Origin: Begonia masoniana
Taxonomy: Eukaryota > Streptophyta > Magnoliopsida > Cucurbitales > Begoniaceae
Direction of reading: 5' to 3'
Assembly (NCBI GenBank): GCA_022432975.1
Contig: CM039508.1
Coordinates: 46,589,646 to 46,653,645, forward strand
Length of the DNA stretch: 64,000 bases
Made by a program: the position numbers and the translations under genes. The notes below the pieces were generated by a model. That model searched no databases and was not told where the DNA came from. It saw nothing but the letters and a program-made list of their open reading frames with translations. How positions within the stretch are numbered: the first letter of the stretch is position 1; each line of letters starts with the position of its first letter. Positions 36,141 to 51,968 of the stretch are shown here, piece after piece.

Positions 36141-37600
36141 TCAGTACCTGAATAATTCTGGATGTTGGTCCATCATGTCTTGCTGGCGCTCCCAGGTTGT
36201 CTCCTCTATGTTCTGGTTGTGCCATAAGACTTTCACTAGAGGAACCTCTTTATTGCGCAATACTTTAACTGCACAGTCTAAGATCTTTACTGGTTTCTCC
36301 TCATAGGTCAGAGTAGGATGAATTTCGATGTTCTGCTGTTCCACAACCTGATATGGATCCCTTATGCATTTCTTCAACATAGAAACATGGAAAACTCTAT
36401 GTATTCCCTCCATAGAAGCCGGTAACTGCAACTGATAGGCTGCTCTCCCAACTCTTTTCAGAATAGTGAACGGTCCAATAAATCTGGGGTTCAACTTGCC
36501 TCTCTTCCCAAATCTGACAACTCCTTTGAATGGTGACACCTTGAGAAAAACTTCATCACCTACCTCAAATTCCAATTCTCTATGCCTGCAATCTGCATAG
36601 CTTTTCTGTTGGCTCTGAGATGCCAAAATTCTCTGTCGGATGAGGGCAACCTTCTCAACAGTTTGTTGCACAATGTCAGGACCAAGCAACTGTGTTTCAC
36701 CAACTTCATCCCAGTACAAAGGTGATCTGCATTTTCGTCCATACAATGTCTCATAAGGTGTCATTCCTATTGTTGCCTGAAAACTGTTATTATAAGAGAA
36801 TTCTACTAAGGGTAGGTACTTACTCCAGGAACCATGAAAATCCAATGTGCATGCACGAAGCATATCCTCTAATGTTTGAATGGTTCTCTCGGACTGTCCA
36901 TCTGTTTGAGGGTGAAAAGCTGTGCTAAAACTAAGCTGCGTACCCATAGCCTCGTGCAAACTCTTCCAAAACTTAGATGTAAATCTAGAGTCTCGGTCTG
37001 AAACTATAGAACTTGGAACTCCATGTAGTCTAACAACTTCGTGCACATACAATTCAGCAAGCTGATCCATCGAGTAAGTCACCTTTATTGGTAGGAAGTG
37101 AGCTGATTTGGTTAGGCGGTCAACTATCACCTAAATTGCATCATGTCCTTTTGCTGTTCTAGGCAGTCCTACAACAAAGTCCATCATTATTTGTTCCCAT
37201 TTCCACTCAGGAACTGGTAAAGGTTGCAATGTTCCAGAGGGTCTTTGATGCTCAGCTTTAACCTGTTGACAAACAAGGCACGATTCCACATGTTCTGCCA
37301 CACTTCATTTCATACCTGGCCACCAATAATGCTGTCTAAGATCCTTGTACATTTTTGTACTCCCAGGGTGAACAGAGAACCTGGAAGAGTGTGCTTCAGA
37401 AAGAATCTCATCACGGAGTTCCTTAATGGCAAGAACAAACCACCTATTTCTAAACTTAAGGATTCCATCGGCAGAATGGTTAAAATCTGATTTGTCCGTA
37501 GAATTCATGCTTAACTTGTACTTGTTACACTCTTCATCATTCGTCTGAGCTTCCTTTATTTTCTCAAGAATGGTGGGCTTTAAGGTTATGGCTGAGAGTA
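36141..37600 (-). pseudogene. Gypsy-1 integrase with chromodomain
   Basis: The largest open piece (37130-36141, 329 codons) has the catalytic D of [10 protein letters not shown] and E of [11 protein letters not shown], the [14 protein letters not shown] motif and a C-terminal chromodomain (I-L-D...L-V-K-V-L-W...E-E-T-T-W-E). The upstream zinc-binding part (H-P-G-S-T-K-M-Y...C-L-V-C-Q-Q) lies in 37600-37131, broken by TGA at about 37305 in place of CGA and TAG at 37131 in place of TGG. Confidence 0.9.
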
Positions 37601-37604
37601 TAGC

Positions 37605-38357
37605 TTATACATTGGATACTACTTCTAGATTAAACCTCTGGAATTCTGTCTCTAAGGCTAATGACATATCAAAAATCATAGATGGGGTTGATGTTGTTAC
37701 TCTACTCAAAGCATCTGCCACAACATTTGCTTTGTCGGGATGGTATTTTATCTCAAAATCATAATCCTTGACAAATTCCAACCATCGACGCTGCCTCATG
37801 TTTAGTTCCTTCTGTGTTAAAATATACTTCAGGCTCTTATGATCCGAAAATATCTCACAAGATTGTCCATACAAGTAATGCCTCCAAATCTTAAGTGCAA
37901 ATACCACTGTAGCTAATTCTAAGTCATGTGTAGGATAGTTCTTCTCATGTGTTTTCAATTGTCTAGAGGCATAAGCTATCACTTTTCCATTCTGCATTAA
38001 CACACAACCAAGACCAATTTTGGAAGCATCACAATAAATACTAAATTTACCATCTTCAACTGAAAGGGTTAAAATTGGGGCATTGGTCAGTTTCTGTTTC
38101 AAGGTCTGGAAACTATGTTCACATTCATCAGTCCATATATACTTCACATTTTTCCTTGTTAACTTAGTAAGAGGTGTAGCAATCTTTGAAAATCCTTCAA
38201 TGAACTTTCTATAATACCCAGCAAGTCCAAGAAAACTCCTGATATCTGTAGCATTCCTTGGTTGGGGCCATTCCTTAACTGCCTGAACCTTAGCTGGATC
38301 AACAGATATCACATCCTCAGAGATAACATATCCTAAAAGTGAACTTGGTCCAACCAA
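37605..38357 (-). pseudogene. Gypsy-1 RT thumb and RNase H
   Basis: It begins after a two-base loss at 38335 and reads the conserved G-Y-Y-R-K-F-I, then RNase H with [27 protein letters not shown] and [12 protein letters not shown] at 37605 replaces a Ser codon and cuts it from integrase. Confidence 0.9.
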
Positions 38358-39175
38358 AATTCACACTTAGAAAACTTGGCGTAAAGTTGGTGCTGTTTTA
38401 ACACTTCCAACACCAAGGTCAGATGCCTAGCGTACTCATCTTTAGTACGGGAATAGATCAGAATGTCATCAATGAACACTATGACAAATTTATCTAGGTA
38501 TTCATGAAACACCCTTGTGCGAAAGGCAGTCTTTGGGATATCTTCAGATTTAACCTTCAACTGATAATAACCGGACCTAAGGTCAATCTTAGAGAAAACT
38601 CTTGCACCATTAAGTTGGTCAAATAAATCGTCAATTCTCGGCAATGGATACTTATTCTTGACAGTTAACTTATTCAATTCCCTATAATCAACGCACATAC
38701 GCATTGATCTATCTTTCTTTTTGACAAAAAGGACAGGCGCACCCCACGGTGAGAAGCTTGGACGTATGAACCCTTTCTCCAACATATCCTCCAACTGCTT
38801 CTTTAATTCCTTAAGTTCGTTTGGAGCTAATCTATATGGGTTTTTAGACACAGGCTCGACTCCGGAGTAAACATCTACAATAAATTCAATTTCCCTGTCT
38901 GGCGGTAAACCAGGAAGGTCATCTAAAAATACTTCAGGGAAGTCTTGGACAATCAAGACATTTTGAGGATTTACTTTTCCTATACGTTGTGTGTCTAAAA
39001 CACTAGCTAAGAAGCACAAGTACTCTACACATAGGGAAGGTTTAGTGTTAACAGAAGTCATTACAGACATTTCCTTACTCTTCTTTGAAGCTTGAAAGGT
39101 ATGTTTCAATTTACCAGGGGGTTGAAAGCTAACTATTCCAGTTCTACAATCAATTGTGGCGTGGTGTTTAAACAA
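38333..39175 (-). pseudogene. Gypsy-1 protease tail and reverse transcriptase palm, 78-bp deletion
   Basis: The frame holds [36 protein letters not shown] and the catalytic F-I-D-D-I-L-I-Y-S. The segment Y-G-H-Y-E-F-L...L-M-N-R, present in Gypsy-2 at 54970-55047, is missing between F-R-T-R and V-F-H-E, an in-frame loss of 26 residues. A TAG at 39176-39178 in place of the Trp codon of G-M-D-W-L-F separates it from gag-protease. Confidence 0.9.
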
Positions 39176-40543
39176 CTAATCCATTCCTAGGATTACATCA
39201 AATCCTATAATATCCATAATAATAAGATCAGCAGGTAAACTTACGTTCCCTACTAACACATCACTGTCAAGCATCACTTGGTTAGAGTGCATACGTTCAC
39301 CAGAGGGTAATGTAACATTAAACATATGCATGGAAGGAGTAAACTGTACATCCAACTTATTAGCATATGCAGAGGCTATAAATGAATGCGTTGCACCGGA
39401 ATCTATTAAAGTAAAAGCAGGCACAGAGTTGATTAATATAGTACCTGACACAACAGCAGGCTGTTCCTCACCCGACTCCGTCATGGAGAATATTCTTGGT
39501 TTAATCATAGCAGGGCCACTCTTAAGAACTGGACAATCCCTGCTAATGTGGCCGACCTTGTTACAATTGTAGCATCTAGTGATTCTAAGCTTCGAGCATT
39601 CCTTAAACGTGTGTCCAACCTCCTCACAGTTGAAACACTTCCCAAAGCCCAGTCTGCATTCCCCCGGGTGGTTCTTCAAACACTTAGGACACTGGGGAAA
39701 TTTCCTGACATTCTGTACCTTCCCTCCTGCTCCTTGGCTATTTTGGCATTCACTTGGCCTCTTCGTTCCTCTTAGTTGGTGGGGCTGGTTGAACGTTTGT
39801 GGGACCTCCTTTGGTCTAGCACACTTCCCTTCAGCTTCTTCCACTTCCAGAGCAGTGGACACAACCTCACTGAATGTCAAACCTTTAATACCACAGAATT
39901 TAACCCCTCGGTAGATTTCTGGCTTCAGTCCATGCACAAATTTAAACACTTTATCCTCGTCCTTGTGAGCAAAATGTCCAGCAAACCTGGACAAGGACTC
40001 AAATTGCCTACTGTATTCGGCCACAGACCCTGTCTGCTTCAAGTTTAGAAACTCCAATTTCTTCGCGGTTTGGACTGTGCTGCTAAAATACTTCTCATAG
40101 AAAATGTCCTTGAATTGTGACCAAGGCATCGCCAAAACATCAGTGGTGGTCGCTATTGTTTCCCACCAGAGTTGATCTTCACCAGCCAAGTGAAATGTTG
40201 CCAACGTGACCTTGTCTCCTTCTCCAATGTTGGCACACCTAAACATGCTTTCAATCTTTCTAAGCCATCCATCAGCAATAACTGGATCAGATGACTGTCC
40301 ATCAAACGTCGGTGGTCTTAGTCTCCGGAATCTGTCTCCATAATGTTCATTGCTAGAACCCGAGTTGGCACTTCCTTGCACCTCTCGGTTCAGCAGTACT
40401 CTTAGTTGGTCAGACTGTTGGCGCACTAAATCAGTTTGCTGACGCACTAAATCTGTCAGCTGCCTAATCACACTAGGCTCCTCTTCACTTCTCACATTAG
40501 GCATCTCTCTTGGCACTCTAGGTCTCCCTGGGCATCTGGCCAT
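39176..40543 (-). CDS. Gypsy-1 Gag and protease
   Basis: This 455-codon frame starts M-A-R-C-P-G-R-P. It has the retrotransposon gag domain (about 90-210, with L-W-W-E and S-V-A-E-Y-S-R-Q-F), two CCHC knuckles C-F-N-C-E-E-V-G-H-T-F-K-E-C and C-Y-N-C-N-K-V-G-H-I-S-R-D-C, and the aspartic protease motif L-I-D-S-G-A-T-H-S-F. It ends at the TAG in G-M-D-W. This is the longest open gag-protease block among the Gypsy copies here. Confidence 0.9.
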   Translation of the reverse strand: MARCPGRPRVPREMPNVRSEEEPSVIRQLTDLVRQQTDLVRQQSDQLRVLLNREVQGSANSGSSNEHYGDRFRRLRPPTFDGQSSDPVIADGWLRKIESMFRCANIGEGDKVTLATFHLAGEDQLWWETIATTTDVLAMPWSQFKDIFYEKYFSSTVQTAKKLEFLNLKQTGSVAEYSRQFESLSRFAGHFAHKDEDKVFKFVHGLKPEIYRGVKFCGIKGLTFSEVVSTALEVEEAEGKCARPKEVPQTFNQPHQLRGTKRPSECQNSQGAGGKVQNVRKFPQCPKCLKNHPGECRLGFGKCFNCEEVGHTFKECSKLRITRCYNCNKVGHISRDCPVLKSGPAMIKPRIFSMTESGEEQPAVVSGTILINSVPAFTLIDSGATHSFIASAYANKLDVQFTPSMHMFNVTLPSGERMHSNQVMLDSDVLVGNVSLPADLIIMDIIGFDVILGMD

Positions 40544-40682
40544 TGTACTTAATTCCTGTACAGGGTTAATTACACTCTTAAATATCTAATAACTAAGGTT
40601 AACATAAACACTTACGATTGTTGAAGTACTCCCATGTAACGATTGGCACTGATGAGTAATCTTTTGAACGGTTTAACTGAAT

Positions 40683-40695
40683 GTCTCTGATACCA
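40683..40695 (-). promoter_or_regulatory. Primer-binding site of Gypsy-1
   Basis: TGGTATCAGAGAC on the element strand lies three bases from the 5' LTR and is complementary to initiator tRNA-Met at most positions. Gypsy-2 has the same at 51816-51828. Confidence 0.88.
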
Positions 40696-40698
40696 TAC

Positions 40699-45801
<5,103 letters not shown>

Positions 45802-48800
45802 TGTAACACCCGACATTTCATTGTCATGTAATCATTTTCCCGAATCGTATGAGCGGGATCAATATTATTTTAATACAATGAATGTTTTGGTTGAATTGTT
45901 TGAATAATTAGTGGAGAACTAAACTAATGTGGAACCAAAACAAATCAATTAACAAGTTGGTTAGAATCAAAAGGGGAAGGGGGGGCTGTTTAGGTAAGAA
46001 TTGTGGTTGGTGGGATGGAGCCAATATGCCATCGACACTTGGCAACATGCTGAACAAGACATACTCCACTTCCTATGTGAAACCCACTTCACTCTTTCCT
46101 CTGCTCTTTCCATTCCCTTCTGGGCATTCTCTCTTCCTGTCGACAAAACAACCATCGAAGTTACTTCGATCTCCTCAGATTTGTTTCTGCTCCTCCGCTA
46201 AGGTAAACATCTACTAATGCTAACAAATTTGGACAAGTAAAAGTATGAGTTTTCTGAAGTTTTAGGTTAAGTTATTTTGGGAGAAAACTCTCAGTTTTTG
46301 TATGGAAACACATTCGTTGTTTTCTACAAGTCTGAATGAGGTTAACTGCATAATCTTCCAAGTTATTAGTTAACATTTGCAGCCTTGTTTATTTTCTCCA
46401 CGTGCATGTTACAGATCTGTGCATTTTCAAGACTTTCCAGCTAACTGCATCGTGGATAACAAGTAAGTTCATAACCGTAGGTTGGCCCTTAAGGCCTTAT
46501 ATCACGGAGGTACTAGGTGTTTCATTTCTGTCGGGTTGTTTTGGGTAGAAACGTTATAGTTTATGTTCTGAGTTTTCTGTGTTCTGCTTCACAGTATGTT
46601 CTGTTATTTCTGTCGTCTGCTATTGTAAGTTCAGGCACTGAAAATGTTCATGCATACACGTTTTCACCGAAAGTTTATGCCAAACTGATTTCTGGACACT
46701 GTTTGAAACTAAACAAGATAAAATCTGACTGAAATGTATCGGTTAAGTGTGGGATGGGGACTGGCCCCCAGATCTGTTTCTGTACTGTACCGTATAACTG
46801 TTTGTACCTGATAGTGCACCCACTGTTTGCCAGTTCCCCTATAAGCCCCACTTATACCCTCTGCCACTGACACGTAATGTTCTGTACTGCACTGTATTTC
46901 TGAAGTTCATGCATAGCATATGCATCAATGCATTGTTTTATATGTTCTTACTGAGTTTTAGACTCATAGGTGAACTCTCCTGATGTAGGTACTGAACCGA
47001 AAATGAGGAATTTGTGCCTCGTCTGATGAATAGGTGGCTGGTGGTTCGAGCTCTCGGGTTGGTTGTGGCTGTCAGACAAATTCCCGACTGGAGCGATGAA
47101 TTCTAACTGTTTCTGTTTATATTTAAAATTCCGTTTTGAAATTCGTTACTGTTAGTTTCTGTCTTATCCTCGATTTTTAAAACATGCACAATTTTGATGT
47201 CTAATTTTCTAAACATCTTCCGGCTGACGTCATCCATCTTCCGGCTGACGTCATCCATCTTCCGGCTGACGTCATCCATCTTCCGGCTGACGTCATCCAT
47301 CTTCCGGCTGACGTCATCCATCTTCCGGCTGACGTCATCCATCTTCCGGCTGACGTCATCCATCTTCCGGCTGACGTCATCCATCTTCCGGCTGACGTCA
47401 TCCATCTTCCGGCTGACGTCATCCATCTTCCGGCTGACGTCATCCATCTTCCGGCTGACGTCATCCATCTTCCGGCTGACGTCATCCATCTTCCGGCTGA
47501 CGTCATCCATCTTCCGGCTGACGTCATCCATCTTCCGGCTGACGTCATCCATCTTCCGGCTGACGTCATCCATCTTCCGGCTGACGTCATCCATCTTCCG
47601 GCTGACGTCATCCATCTTCCGGCTGACGTCATCCATCTTCCGGCTGACGTCATCCATCTTCCGGCTGACGTCATCCATCTTCCGGCTGACGTCATCCATC
47701 TTCCGGCTGACGTCATCCATCTTCCGGCTGACGTCATCCATCTTCCGGCTGACGTCATCCATCTTCCGGCTGACGTCATCCATCTTCCGGCTGACGTCAT
47801 CCATCTTCCGGCTGACGTCATCCATCTTCCGGCTGACGTCATCCATCTTCCGGCTGACGTCATCCATCTTCCGGCTGACGTCATCCATCTTCCGGCTGAC
47901 GTCATCCATCTTCCGGCTGACGTCATCCATCTTCCGGCTGACGTCATCCATCTTCCGGCTGACGTCATCCATCTTCCGGCTGACGTCATCCATCTTCCGG
48001 CTGACGTCATCCATCTTCCGGCTGACGTCATCCATCTTCCGGCTGACGTCATCCATCTTCCGGCTGACGTCATCCATCTTCCGGCTGACGTCATCCATCT
48101 TCCGGCTGACGTCATCCATCTTCCGGCTGACGTCATCCATCTTCCGGCTGACGTCATCCATCTTCCGGCTGACGTCATCCATCTTCCGGCTGACGTCATC
48201 CATCTTCCGGCTGACGTCATCCATCTTCCGGCTGACGTCATCCATCTTCCGGCTGACGTCATCCATCTTCCGGCTGACGTCATCCATCTTCCGGCTGACG
48301 TCATCCATCTTCCGGCTGACGTCATCCATCTTCCGGCTGACGTCATCCATCTTCCGGCTGACGTCATCCATCTTCCGGCTGACGTCATCCATCTTCCGGC
48401 TGACGTCATCCATCTTCCGGCTGACGTCATCCATCTTCCGGCTGACGTCATCCATCTTCCGGCTGACGTCATCCATCTTCCGGCTGACGTCATCCATCTT
48501 CCGGCTGACGTCATCCATCTTCCGGCTGACGTCATCCATCTTCCGGCTGACGTCATCCATCTTCCGGCTGACGTCATCCATCTTCCGGCTGACGTCATCC
48601 ATCTTCCGGCTGACGTCATCCATCTTCCGGCTGACGTCATCCATCTTCCGGCTGACGTCATCCATCTTCCGGCTGACGTCATCCATCTTCCGGCTGACGT
48701 CATCCATCTTCCGGCTGACGTCATCCATCTTCCGGCTGACGTCATCCATCTTCCGGCTGACGTCATCCATCTTCCGGCTGACGTCATCCATCTTCCGGCT

Positions 48801-49548
48801 GACGTCATCCATCTTCCGGCTGACGTCATCCATCTTCCGGCTGACGTCATCCATCTTCCGGCTGACGTCATCCATCTTCCGGCTGACGTCATCCATCTTC
48901 CGGCTGACGTCATCCATCTTCCGGCTGACGTCATCCATCTTCCGGCTGACGTCATCCATCTTCCGGCTGACGTCATCCATCTTCCGGCTGACGTCATCCA
49001 TCTTCCGGCTGACGTCATCCATCTTCCGGCTGACGTCATCCATCTTCCGGCTGACGTCATCCATCTTCCGGCTGACGTCATCCATCTTCCGGCTGACGTC
49101 ATCCATCTTCCGGCTGACGTCATCCATCTTCCGGCTGACGTCATCCATCTTCCGGCTGACGTCATCCATCTTCCGGCTGACGTCATCCATCTTCCGGCTG
49201 ACGTCATCCATCTTGACGTCATCCATCGTCCGGCGGACGTCATCCTCGGGCTTCCTACCGTCAAAACTCACATCATCCGGATATAGTTCTTGCCGCCAAG
49301 TCATCTGTTACTGGGTCTTCCCGCCTTTATTTCTTGTTTCCTGCTGCCATTTATAACTTTACTTCAGACATTCTTTTTACATTCCTTATCTGGCACTATT
49401 CAGAAGATTTCCTCCGTTGCCCGATTCTGAAATGTGCCAAAGTTTAGGTTTAACAATCTGTTCTCCCTGTTTCTCTTCACTCTGGTTATTTCCTGTGGTC
49501 CAAAACTGTCCCGAGTATTCTGATATTCATCTGTTGTGTATCCCGCAG
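45802..49548 (+). mobile_element. LTR-C1: LTR of a further Gypsy-like family, with the 21-bp array
   Basis: It starts TGTAACACCCGAC, the standard Gypsy LTR start, in plus orientation. It is about 75 percent similar by eye to 61684-63793 over the leader (CATCTACTAATGCTAACAAATTTGGACAAG and later blocks). It has a GGCCCTTAAGGCC palindrome near 46485, a long-range stem (46498-46509 with 46977-46987) and a hairpin 46756-46765/46829-46839. Its right end is hidden: Gypsy-2 is inserted at 49549. No coding region of this family is present. Confidence 0.7.
47214..49245. repeat. 21-bp tandem array, about 95 identical units
   Basis: Each unit starts CATCTTCCGG and contains the palindrome TGACGTCA. About 95 units are identical and the last two are changed. 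The second LTR-C copy has only scattered related motifs (for example near 63410 and 63730). All three long repeat ORFs across the array are by-products of the unit length. Confidence 0.92.
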
Positions 49549-51812
49549 TGTAGCACCCGGTTTCAATAAATCAAAATAAGTTATTAAACGGTGGTATATA
49601 ATTTTTATAGTTAAAATTTAGTGAAATGTTGATTAGGTTGTAAATGACTAGGCAGGGGCAAGATGGTATTGCGAATTTATATTGTGGATAAGGTATTTAA
49701 GGAAAGGTTTAGTGAGGTTTAGCCGCCACTGTTTTATTACTCTTACCTCTCAGCTCAAGCAGACTACCTCTGGGCGATTTCCCCTCCGGTTTTCCCCAAC
49801 CAAGGTGAGTTTTGAATCAACTACTTGCCGTTCTAGTGCTAGGGTAGCTGAAGGATTGCAATGTATGTATCTTCGATAAGCTGCGGGTGAGAGATTTGGG
49901 TTTTGGGGTTTAGTGATGTATCGGGAATGCTTAATCAGTAGAGCCCCAAACTAGCTTCCTTAGACTTCAGTAGTTAGATAAAGTTTAGTGGAGATCTAAT
50001 CCATAATCTGTCAATGGTTTTAGGTGAGCAGATTTTTGGAGTAGCATATAGCCGAGCGATTTCCAGGAGCCAGGTAAGTAAAGTAATGTGTGAGCCTTCG
50101 GGCCTACATCACAAAACAGTAGGTTTATGCATGTTTGTGTGTTTCTTTTCTTTATGTCATGCATTAAGTTTTTGAAGAATTACGAAAATGAATTTATGTG
50201 CAAGGTTATGACGAGTATGAATTGAATGAAACAGAGTAGCTGTTAAGGGAAGTAATCCGCCCCTTAACTGAGTAGAGGATTTATTACATTGGGAGAACCG
50301 ATCCCACTCCCAAGGGAATTAAGGGATCTGTAGCTGTTAAGGGAAGTAATCCGCCCCTTAACTGAGTAGAGGATTTATTACATTGGGAGAACCGATCCCA
50401 CTCCCAAGGGAACTTAGGGATCAGACCAGTTTATGAACGATGCACAACTGAGTTGAGAAAATTAGAAACTGCATGATCAGGGTTTATGTTTCAGCATACA
50501 TTTCATTAATGCTTTACTTGCTTAGCATTAGGCTAATAGATGAGTTTTGTGATGTAGGTGTTGAGGATACCGCAGGTGATTTCCCTGAGAGCATAGCCGA
50601 GTAGATGAGGTTGGTGGAGCACTGCTGTGCAACGGTCAGGCATCTGATGGGGCGGTTTGACTGGTGTCATTGACTAACAAAGATTAATTGACAGTATTTC
50701 AAATTTATTATACTGAGCTTTCATGACAATAGAAATTTTAATATTTTGGAATTCGCTTTTGAGTTTCTTTTCTGATAACGATATTCTGTTGGGATTTCAA
50801 GATAGTACTTATGAGTTTCTAGTGACACAAAGGTTTGGATTGTCTCTGGTTAGTTTTAGCAAGAATGAGTTACTTGAAGTTTTCAAAAGTATTCTTAGTT
50901 TTCTCTGAATTTAGTATTCTGTTGGTTTATTACTGGATTTGCAAGTGAAGCGATTAGAGTTGTTGTTTTGCTTTCTATCGACAGATGATATCTGTCGGTA
51001 GATGTTGAGTAAATTTTAAATCCTATCGGAAGATGTCTTCAGAAAAGTCATCGGAAGATGTAAATTTTAAAGTCTATCAGTAGATGCTTTAAGGAGTTAC
51101 GTGAGTAGCACGTGTCGGCAGACGTAGTCCATTCCATCGGAAGAGGGAGAAACCCGTTTGTCGTTTAGCGAATCGGAAGGTGTAGAGTAACCCGTTTGTC
51201 GTTTAGCGAATCGGAAGGCGTGGAGTCATATTGTTGTTATCGGAAGATGACGGGTGTTTGTCTATTGAGAGATGAAATTGCGCTGACTTCATCGGCAGAT
51301 GAAGTTATGTTAACTTCATCGGCAGATGAAGTGGTGTGTGAAGTTACCATGATTTCATCGGCAGATGAAGTTGTGGGTGAAGTTGTGTAGACGTCATCGG
51401 CAGAAGCCTTTGGTTTTCTGCTTATGCTCCTTCCGTTGACTAGTCGTCGGCAGACGAGTTCAACTCGTGACGTCATCGGCAGGAACCTCGTTCCGTTTCC
51501 TTCCGTTGACTTTGTCGTCGGCAGATGAATTTGACTTTTGTAATTCCTTGAGTAGTCCATCATTTAAAACCTTATTTTCTCTTGACCGAATACTTTAAAC
51601 ATTTCCATTAATCTTTCCAACAATATTTTCACAGCTAGTTAAATCCCCATTGTAGTTTTAAATAATTTTCCGCTGCAAAGTTTCAAATGTTTTGAACGTT
51701 TAGAAAATGTCAAATTTTGAATGTCGAATGAAGTTTTAAATTTATTCGAAATTTCTTAGTTATGATCAAGTAATGAGTAGCGAACCGGGTTCAGATAACT
51801 CGGGGCGTTACA
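49549..51812 (+). repeat. Gypsy-2 5' LTR
   Basis: It runs from TGTAGCACCCGG to GCGTTACA. A TATA-like TATTTAA lies at 49694-49700. The inverted pair is at 50104-50117 and 50544-50557. A 94-bp tandem duplication (50237-50330 and 50331-50424) carries two hairpins per unit. A degenerate array with the core CATCGGCAGATGAAG lies at about 50980-51560 and includes GTGACGTCATCGGCAG. Confidence 0.88.
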
Positions 51813-51815
51813 GTA

Positions 51816-51828
51816 TGGTATCAGAGAC
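51816..51828 (+). promoter_or_regulatory. Primer-binding site of Gypsy-2
   Basis: TGGTATCAGAGAC lies three bases after the LTR and is complementary to initiator tRNA-Met. Confidence 0.88.
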
Positions 51829-51968
51829 ATTCAGTTAAACCGTTCAAAAGATTACGCATCAGTGCCAATCGTTGCATGGAAGTACTCCAACAACTGTAAG
51901 TGTTTATGTTAGCTTTAGTTATAAAATGTTTATGAGAGTAGTTAACCCTGTGCAGGAAATTAGTAAAA

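Noticed and set aside
45927..46217. 96-codon ORF in LTR-C1
   Set aside because: The homologous stretch in LTR-C2 does not keep this frame open, so there is no sign of coding.
47103..49356. Three 690-730-codon ORFs with 7-residue repeats
   Set aside because: The 21-bp unit length is divisible by three, so several frames stay open; no sign of selection.
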